Source: Engraulis encrasicolus (Eukaryota; Chordata; Actinopteri; Clupeiformes; Engraulidae). From it: a stretch of DNA of 64,000 nucleotides. Numbering within the stretch: position 1 is the stretch's first letter; every line of letters begins with the position of its first letter. A program made the position numbers and the translations under genes. The notes beneath the pieces are model-generated. The model was given only the letters and a program-made list of their open reading frames with translations, did no database searches and was not told the DNA's origin. Below are positions 19,265 to 28,000 of the stretch, one piece after another. Where the stretch lies: contig NC_085869.1 of assembly GCF_034702125.1 (NCBI RefSeq), positions 52,162,550 through 52,226,549 of the forward strand, read 5' to 3'.

Positions 19265-20336
19265 TCTGCGCGCGCACACACACCAGGGGCCAGGTAATAA
19301 GGTGAACATACAATAGGCATAAACAGGCTCCTGTATAAGCCAATCATATACACACGTGTGACTGTGAGATGAAGTTGGTCCTCTGGTTTTCTGCATCTTC
19401 CTTCCCCAGCGGCTGTTTGGTAATTCTCGCTGAGGCAGGGGTATGACGTGCCGCATGTACAGATCCGTAAGGTGGTCTTCACTTCCATCACCATCTACCT
19501 GAATATTCCTCTGAGGGTAACACAATGCAACAAGCAAACAGCCGTTAGCGATGGGAAGCCATTCAAATTGTAGGTCTGTGGTTAACAGTGATGGAATGCA
19601 TCACTGGGTATGCATCAGTGACAATTCAGTGCCACATATTGGTTGGCTCACCTGTCCAGTGCAGCCAGGTGATTGGCTGGTTGAATGATCACCTGGTTGA
19701 ATTGGACAGGTAATGCAATCATTTGGAGTATGTGGCACTAGATGGTAACTAATGAATCCATTTTGTCCCCACCATAACTGATGAATGGGTAAAAAAGACT
19801 CAACTTGTGCTAGAAGCGTAGATGAGGTTGAATATCAAGCCTTCCCAACATTATTGGCATAACGATGACAGTTTTAGCTTTTAAAACCATCCCAGCTGTC
19901 GACAACAGTGGCATTACCTTACTTGCTACCAAAAGAAAAACAGTGCAAGAACAGGCCTGTTGACAACGATTGAGTGGACACCTCACCGCTAAAAATGAGG
20001 GGAAATGTTGATGACGACCAAAGTGAATTTGCATAGAGAGAAATTTTGAACAGCAAATGATGCAGGATATGTGACAAAACAGGGCTCGGAAGCTAACTAT
20101 CTGCTCATCATCTAGTTAACAGCCTCCATGTTGCTAACTCAGCATGCTAATGCCCTCGTAAAGCAGTAAGAGGGGCTCGAGTGAAAGAATCTCGCAAAAT
20201 CGCCCACCTCATGCAGAACCAATTTGATGAAGTCCTCAGACAGAAGCTCTGGGTGGAGTAGCATGTCTGTAACGGACGATCCTTCATCTGCATTCTTGTC
20301 TTTTCCATCACGTCCATGCAGCCGGTGGTTTGCCAT
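18108..20336 (-). CDS. C2orf49: Ashwin (C2orf49 homologue), 4 coding exons, 218 aa
   Basis: Small nuclear protein. Ashwin was named for a role in cell survival and axis patterning in Xenopus and is a subunit of the RTCB-DDX1-FAM98B tRNA-ligase complex in human cells. The minus-strand exons 20336-20208, 19510-19356, 18958-18643 and 18164-18108 join in frame. Recognisable blocks are [62 protein letters not shown] and the C-terminal [10 protein letters not shown], which are the conserved parts of ashwin. Between them is a 14-serine run in a serine-rich linker. I chose Met at 20336 because MANHRL has an A at -3 and G at +4 and its length resembles the human protein. An in-frame Met at 20381 would add 15 residues. 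The gene is convergent with FHL2, as in human, and head-to-head with MMADHC. Confidence 0.93.
18382..18556. repeat. (CA)n then (AG)n, in ashwin intron 3
   Basis: About 17 CA units at 18382-18416, a 56-bp spacer, then about 42 AG units to 18556. Confidence 0.95.
18643..18958 (-). CDS. C2orf49: ashwin coding exon 3 (residues 95-200)
   Basis: Acceptor tttactgtag|CTCGAG and donor CCAGT|GTGAGT, phase 2 in and phase 0 out. Contains [34 protein letters not shown], a 14-serine run written in mixed TCN codons, and a Ser/Thr/Pro-rich tail. Confidence 0.9.
19100..19285. repeat. 82-bp local duplication with expanded (TG)n, in ashwin intron 2
   Basis: cagagatggacacctggcca followed by ccttgccat occurs at about 19108 and 19190, each copy ending in TG repeats and tctgcgcgcgca. 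The second copy's TG tract (19222-19262) is longer. Confidence 0.85.
19356..19510 (-). CDS. C2orf49: ashwin coding exon 2 (residues 44-95)
   Basis: Acceptor ttaccctcag|AGGAAT. Encodes [18 protein letters not shown] to [14 protein letters not shown]. The 3' border is less certain: I chose ACAC|GTGTGT because it alone gives phase 2 to match the next exon. The donor lies in low-complexity GT sequence and is weak. Confidence 0.8.
19629..19742. mobile_element. foldback element in ashwin intron 1
   Basis: cagtgccacatattgg at the left pairs with gtatgtggcact at the right, and cacctgtcca with tggacaggt inside. Short imperfect inverted repeats. Confidence 0.55.
20208..20336 (-). CDS. C2orf49: ashwin coding exon 1 (residues 1-43)
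   Basis: Runs from ATG (Kozak cagaaaATGG) to CATGAG|GTGGGC, phase 0. It carries the signature LLHPELLS. The donor has G at +4, a weaker form. The reading frame continues upstream to Met at 20381, an alternative start. Confidence 0.88.
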
Positions 20337-20534
20337 TTTCTGCATCCACTCCAGGCAGGCGCACATCCGATCTGTTTCCAACGTGCACTGCTGTCATCTT
20401 TGTTTTGGCAGCTAGGTTCTAGAGTTACAGCGCCATCTGCCTGTGTCGGAGGCCAACTAGAATGCCACCAGATCATCCCACCAGATAATGCAATCACAGC
20501 TCTTAATGTCAATGCCCTCGGCATGAGCCACGAG
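20337..20534 (+). promoter_or_regulatory. probable bidirectional promoter between ashwin and MMADHC, with MMADHC untranslated exon 1
   Basis: Ashwin starts on the minus strand at 20336. On the plus strand a strong donor, CACGAG|GTGAGT, lies at 20534/20535 with no coding frame before it, which suits the untranslated first exon of MMADHC. No TATA box is evident. Two housekeeping genes sharing under 200 bp between start codon and donor suggests a shared promoter. A second candidate donor for MMADHC (TTCAG|GTGAAT) lies at about 21127. Confidence 0.45.
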
Positions 20535-22058
20535 GTGAGTAAAATGAGTTGTGTGCGTACTAGTAGTGAAGTAACAATGTCTGTTCACAAGTTAGAAAGG
20601 TGGCAGCGTGATCATCAATGTCCTGTTTCGGAAGCTTACTCGGTGGACATCATTCTGCACAGTCCAATGTTTTCTCGCAGTGTTAAAAGCGCAGCGCACA
20701 ACAGCAGCACGCGCGTCTACTTCTGCACCTTGCATACAGACATGATCAGCCCTGATCTGACCCTTAAACGTCAGATTTACCCGTCAAACCCATTTTGTAT
20801 TACTTAACCCCGTTTACTGCTGCTGCCTAGCGTGACCAGCACGTGTATTGGAGTTTGTTTTGACTGTTCTAAAACGTGCATTTTTATTTCAGTGTTCGGG
20901 GTAAATTAGTGGATAGTGAAACGAGCTTTCATTACCTTTTGGGAGGCATTGGTGTAGGCCTAGTAGTGCAACAAGAAGCTAAAAGTAGACTAATAAAATT
21001 GAGAAGAAAATAAAGAGTTTTGGCAAATTTGTTAGAGCCCTGTATTGACATCTCAGACCACCAGGTGGCGGAACAGCGTCAACATTTCATGCTGCAAGTT
21101 GCAGCTTCAGTCGAGGAAGAAATTCAGGTGAATTAAGGTTACACGAGTAAAGCCCTGGCGAAATTAACCGAAGTGTTTGACGCCTGAAAGCGAGATACGG
21201 TAAGGGTTTATCAGGATATCATAACTGATGGTAGCGTAAATCTTAATGCCTATGCACAAATATGTAAAAGGTGTTCAGGACACTTTGGCTGTTAGAGATG
21301 CCAACATTATGCTAGAGTATTGGCTAACGACATTGTGTTGCTAACAGAGCTGCCCTAACCTGTTTGGGTTTTGCTAAAAGTTATGCTCTGTCAAATCGAC
21401 TAGTTCCATTTTGTGTTATACACCATTGACTTAATGGAAAATCTGTTTCACGCCTCCTTTCTCTGTATGAACGTCGTCCGACAATATTAATAAGACAAAT
21501 TGTTGTGGGATTGGACAGCTTTAGCTGATAGCTTGCGTAATAAGTAGCCTACCCTTGTGAGGTGGTCCAATGAAGTGTTGGTTCTGCCTCACGCCCATGT
21601 GTTTTTCTCACAGTCATGCACATGCAATGCCTTATTTTCATAAAGGCCATACCTACTTCTGGAGGTTAAGAGAAGATTAACATATCTGGTCAGGTTGTTC
21701 TGTAGGCAACTTTTCATTTCAAAAATATCGTAATTGTAGCCTACCGTGGAGTTGGTCATAATTGTGTTGACGAAGTGATGCTAACACAAAAAGTGATACT
21801 GTACCTTAGAGCCACTGTATTTCATCTTCCAGAGAGCCAAGGTCTAAACATTCAGCGAATATTTTCTTTTCTTTATAGCCTATGACATTTCTGTGAAATC
21901 ACACTTTGCTTTGACATGTCAATACAGGGCTCTAATATTAAACTTCCCTCTAGTTGCTTTGGTTTTAAAAAAGCGTCTTCCAAATGTAATGTAATGGTTC
22001 TTCCTCTGCCAGTAATGTAACGCCATACCCTGCTTTACCACCTGCTTGTTTCATTTAG
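20535..22058. other. MMADHC intron 1, no gene recognised
   Basis: Unique-looking sequence without long repeats between the putative untranslated exon and the first coding exon of MMADHC. It may include the alternative untranslated exon ending near 21127. Confidence 0.5.
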
Positions 22059-22097
22059 ACTGGTAGGAGAACGAAGAGGCCCTCCAAGATGGCTAGT
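22059..22097 (+). CDS. MMADHC: MMADHC coding exon 1 (30 nt 5' UTR plus residues 1-3)
   Basis: Acceptor tttcatttag|ACTGG, then 30 nt of leader, ATGGCTAGT and donor |GTAAGT. Only nine coding bases (MAS) are present; the coding part is 22089-22097. It was found by working back from exon 2, which opens in frame without its own Met. Confidence 0.85.
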
Positions 22098-25000
22098 GTA
22101 AGTAACTATATTTGTTTGACTGCATGCACTTAGTTTAGTTACTTATTTTTCTTTTTAAAAGTAAATGTGGCCTGTATGTCCAAAGTCATTACTATATTGA
22201 CAAATCCGTACTACTGGCATATGTCTGCATGTCAGGAATCGTATACTCCCATTTAGCTTTGCATGAGTTGGCAAGTTATGTTAGAATAATCCCATACTCT
22301 GTGTGCTGATGTGGATGTGCGTGTCCGTTTCCCAGGTGATTTGTAGAGGGGCGAGGACGGTGACCTACTCCCCAGGTATCCATGTTCTGGTGCGACGCGT
22401 GGTGGGGGCCAGGGCCTTCTCTGGAGCTGCTGGGTCCTCCGGGTCTGATGAGCCCCACTACCGGGTCGTAACACCACCCGAACTAGGTACAAATTCACAG
22501 TTCCTGCCTCTGCTTCACGTTGGGTGTGTATTTTGTGCTCTCTGCTTAACCCATTTTAGCCTAAGCCCTTTTTGGGAAAAGTTGTCTTCTCCCTACTAAA
22601 ACCTAAATATCTCAGCTTCCGAAGCACATAAAAACATCAAATAAGTTGCAATTAAAATCTAGAACCTTCATTTTGCACTAGAATGTTCGCAGTAGAATGC
22701 TCTAACTTACCCACATCTTTAATAAAACAGTTCTCAAGATCCTGAATGCAGCGTACTAATATGTCGCTCCAGGATACAATTTCTAAAAGACGCAATGCGA
22801 GTAGAGTTACTTTATTGATACCGGGGGATAAAAGTGTCAAGTAGCATACACAATAATGCCCAAAAGAAAATTTAAAGATGCGCATATATACACACACACA
22901 ACAGTTGCATGATTGTACTGTATGGCATGGTTGTGTAACGGGTTGAACTGCCTGTGCGCAGTGCAAGGTGTGTCCCCATGGTTTTACCATAGTCCAATGA
23001 CGTCATGACACCCTGCCAGCCGGCAGGGTGTCATGACGTCATTGGACTATGGTAAAACCATGGGGACACACCTTGCACTGCGCACAGGCAGTTCAACCCG
23101 TTACAGTTGTAAATAACACCTGATATAGGTGCACACAATCTCACAGCACCTATGTGTAGGGGTGGGTATTGGCAAAGGGTTCACGATTCGATGCGCATCA
23201 CGATACACATGCCACGATGCGATTCTATCACGATGCATTGCGATTCATGTACTACTGTGATGCATTGCGATATTTACTTCAGTAAATGTGTAAAATACAG
23301 CTTATTTGTCAGTTGCTGTGTAGCTTTCTTAAGTCAGTTCATTCTATTTAAGCATTCTATCTTCTGGGAGAGAGCTTACATCACAACAGAAATATTACCT
23401 ATTCTCTACTGAACAAAATAACCCGTGGCAAATCGAATTTTATTGTTATCAAATAATCAATTGTCATGAATCCATGCAGTATATTGAGAAAATAAGTATC
23501 ACGATACCTTGTCATGAATCGATGCATTGTATCGTGAGAGTAAGTATCGCGATGCATCGATATGACGATTATTTTGCACACCCCTACCTATGTGTGCTTT
23601 GTGGTAGATGTGTCTTAAAGGGGTATGCCACTATTTTGGGGCTTAATACAGTTAAAATCGTTGGCTGGTGTTCATAAAGGTGGTAAAGTGTCTTATTTTT
23701 CACGTTAAGCGTTGTCTTGCTTTAAGACAAGTTAAAAGAGGGAATATGTCGCTAAGCTAGTGAAAGTCAATGGATCCGTGTAGCATTGTAGCATGCTACA
23801 TGGATCCATTGACTTTCACTAGCTTAGCGACATGCTCCCTCTTTTAACTTGTCTTAAAGCAAGACAATGGCTTACATGAAAAATAAGACACTTTACCACC
23901 TTTATAAACACCAGCCAACAATTTAACTGTATTAAGCCCCAAAATAGTGGCATACCCCTTTAAGTTGTGCTCTATGGCAAAGTCACCCATTATGAAATGT
24001 AACTTACGGTTGTATGTTGGGCGATATGCAAGCGTGCCATAATGCTGACTACTGAAGTTTTGCCTTCTCGTTAGCACTTGTGTGTGAATGTGTGTGTGTC
24101 TCTCTCTCTTTTGATGTTTTTACTGTTACTTGGCCTTTATGTCAGTTCGTGGTAATTGTCTGTTTACTGAAGCTTTTGCTGGTCATCATAATCCATTGGT
24201 GTATATCAGTCGGTGTACTGAAGCTTTTTGTCATGAGCCATTTGTGTGTATATTACATAAATTGAGGACATGCATGGAACCCTGATTGTGTGCGTGGTTG
24301 TTTCATGTTTTCAGGATCCACATGTATACAGAATGTTGGTTTCTGTGTGTATTTACAGAAGTATATTTGTGATTTTGTTTCGGTGTTCAAGGACCCAGGG
24401 CTGCGTTTCTCTGCAACATCTTACTAAGTTGGTTGCAATGCAATTTACCTTTGGGAACCTTGTAAGTTGCTAACTGTATAGCAACAATGCCTTTGAGAAA
24501 TGGGGTCCAGGACAGTGTGCATGCTTCTAGTATTTGCCTGTCTATGATAACTGTCTGTCTTGTTGAGCTTTCCCATTCCATTACATTCAGTGTATACATT
24601 TTGTGTCTGTGTTCCAGGCCCCAGAACGGTGTGGCCAGACGAGAGCATGGGTCCTTTTGGGCCCCAGGACCAACGCTTCCAGCTGCCTGGCAACGTGGGT
24701 TTCGACAACCACCTGAAAGGCACCGCGGAGCAGCAGCGGCACACGCAGACACTCCTCAAGGGCATCCCCGACGTCCTCACCGCCCCCTCCAGCACCGACC
24801 GCCACCAGCTCATACTCGCACAGATGCTCACTGAGTATGCGGTGAGATGAAGCACGATGGGCATCTTGGCCATAACGGTTTATGCTGGTTTGGTATTTAT
24901 TACAGGTGCTCACCCAGTACGGGGTGGGTTGAACCATAGCGGTTTAAGTTGGGCAATGTTGGTGTTGATGTGTTCAATGGGAAGAGGATCTGCCTGTACA

Positions 25001-28000
25001 CCAACAACAACTCTGTCTGGACACTGGTATCAGCGCATACTTGCACAGAGGGTTGCAGAATTCGGGGTGGGTTGAACTGTAATGAGGATGTTGGAAATGG
25101 AAAAAAAACATCTGTGTGGCCTTCAGCGCTGACCAGTACCAGCTTGTACTCTCACAGATGCTCACCAAGTACAGAGTGGTCTGAAATGTAAAGGGAGTGA
25201 AAATTGGGATGGGAATGAAAATGCTAGTGGTGTAATTTTGTAATGCATGAAACTCAAAAGGTCCAAGGACCTAAGGTATCAAAAAAATTAAAAAGCCTTT
25301 ACTAAATGTGGCTAGTCATAATTAAAATTCCATCATGTTTTGACCGCAGATGTGATCTTCATCAGGGCTAAACAATTATGAAGTGAGACTGACGTGTGAC
25401 TGAACTTCTTTCTCTCGCAGACACTAGAGTCCAGTACAGAGCCAGTGGGCAAAGTGGAACAGTACTTTGAGCACTCCAATGTAGAGTGCGCCATACAGTC
25501 TTGCCCAGAGCTGCTGAAGAAAGGTAAGCTAAGCATAGCTTCATTTTTTCAGACTTTTCTTTGAGTAACACTTACTATGCAGTCAGGCCCCTAAATTAGC
25601 ACCTGCAAACAAGCCAAACGCTGATGAGAAGCATGGCTGACTGAAAAGACTTACTAACCACACAGATGGTAGTGAGTGAGTTGTACTGTACGTTTTCTCT
25701 AGTTTAACATATACTTGGCATATTGGCTGATGAAGAAAAAAAGTTACTTTAGAGTCATGTTGTCTCACACATGCTGTGTGTGAATGTGTGTTATTGCCAC
25801 AAGGTGGCAGCCAAATGCTGCTTTGCGTTTACTTTGCGCTGTAGTTTTTGCTTGTTTTTCTGAATGATTACATGGGGCATGCCATCACATTTTTGTCAAT
25901 GTGTAGGATGACCACCACACGGCAGTCTAATATTGAAAAGCTCAAAAGTGAGAGATGAGCAAGCATTGGCAAAGGGGGGATTCCATGTTTCAAGTGTGAA
26001 TGGCTCTGGTGTCCCTTTAGTTACCGGTACTTTATTAGGCCAGTAGGTGGTCACAGGCGTGTACTCTTTTGACCTCATCATTTTGATAGTAATGGAAAAT
26101 GATTTGCACAAGTATAGGATTGAAAAGTATAGTAGTATAGCATGCTCCGTGTAATGATGTCAGCTTCTGCACCTATTGTACCTCTCGAGGTGTGAGTTAG
26201 TTGTCACTTGTCTTAGCATTTTAGTCTGCAATGACAATAACTTGAAAAATGTTAACTGAACCTGACTTGATGGTCCACTAATGTACCGGTATGAATAATT
26301 GGTCCCATTGGTTATTGTGATGGCACAGCATACAATGCCTTAACTGATTTCTAACTTTTGTCATGACTCATGTAGACATCACACATCTCTTCCCATAACT
26401 GCAGATTTCCAGTCCATGTTTCCTGAGGCCCCCTCGAATGGCATGATGGTGGTGACGGTGACTCAGCGGACAGAGAACGACATGACCAGCTGGAGCCAAG
26501 AGGTGAACCTGGAGCGGGAACAGCTGCTGGACAAGGTGAGACCAGCACCACCCCACTTCAGGACAACATATTGGTAACACTATATAATAAGGGGTGCATA
26601 AAAAACTTCTAAAAACGTAATAAATGATTAACTAATGATGAACAAAACATTCACACATCCCCAACTTGATTCACATAATTCGGCATTAATCAAAATTATG
26701 TTTTTGACTAAATATGTTCACTGTTCAGATGTTTGACATGACATGCTGGAAATGTGCTTCAAGTGAGTGTCCTGATAAGTGTTCCATCTCAGCTTTTTGT
26801 TCTCGTCTCTCTGATTTTTTCCCCTTAAATAAGACTGTAGCAGCACATGAAAGCAGCAGTGTTTAGGTTGGGCATTCCCCACCGTAGATTTATATGTTTA
26901 GTCCCACATGGGCCCAACAGATATTTCTTTTCTTTTGTGTACACAATGCTGTCACTTCTTAACCACCTTGCCACACTGATTTACATCCCTGACAGCATCC
27001 AGGCGCCTGGGTCAGTGCATTTGAAACTTTGTCTGTTTTTGGCATGGGTGTTATGTGTTCAGACAGCTAGGATTTAACTTTGGAAAGGCCCAGGAGATTT
27101 GGGATGAACTTGGAAGCTTTATGTTGATAGCGCATTGTGGAAGTCATAGAGCATTTTTTTCACAATCAAGATGCTTGTCACTTGTCAGGGAAAAGTGTTG
27201 CGGCTAGTCTTGTTTGGTGGTCGATGTTGTAGACTGGAGTGTGGGGATATCTTTGGTCTGCTTGAACGTAGGGGTGGGCGATATGACTGTATTAAGTCGT
27301 GAAATCAAGTGCAAGATCGTCTTGCAGTGAGGATGTTTACTATCAGTATCAGAGTGATGTCTACTTGTTGTCTTGACTTTTATTCTTGACATTATCGGTA
27401 GTTCAGTTGTGCACTGTTTGAGTGTCATCAGTGTGTTCACATTTAATTAATTTCATTGGTAATTACAAATTTCAAGTATATGAAATGCCTGCATTTTTGT
27501 TGTTGGTGGTGTTTTTATATTTTCGATGGAAGATCGTGATAAAAAATCGTGATATGACATTTTTGCTATATTGTCCACCCCTACTTGAACACAGTACAAT
27601 GTATCACACTTCTATTTGAGGATGGGCATCACTCTTGTAATGATCTCTGTTGTCTCTATTGATGTCTCTGATGTGTCTATTGTTTTATGTGGTTGGGTTA
27701 GACACAATGTGTCTTGTTTCAGAGAAGAATGCCTAGTTGATGTTGGTGTGAAGTCTTGTAAGTCTTGTGTGAATGAGAACATGCCCTTTTTTGTGAGTAT
27801 GCTGATATTGTATGTGTGTTATGGAGTCTAGTGTGTGTGTGTGAACATGCCCCTTTTGATTATTATGTGTGTGTGTGTGTGTGTGTGTTTGCATGTGTAT
27901 GTATGCGCGTGTGTGTCTGCCTGTCTGTCTGCACGAGAATTACTCACAGTCTGTTTAGCAGCACCCACTGTGGCTGCTGGGCTCTTGGTTCTCTTCAGCA

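Noticed and set aside
20337..20381. Ashwin start at the upstream in-frame Met (20381)
   Set aside because: The downstream Met has a better context and gives an N-terminus of human-like length; the upstream one remains possible.
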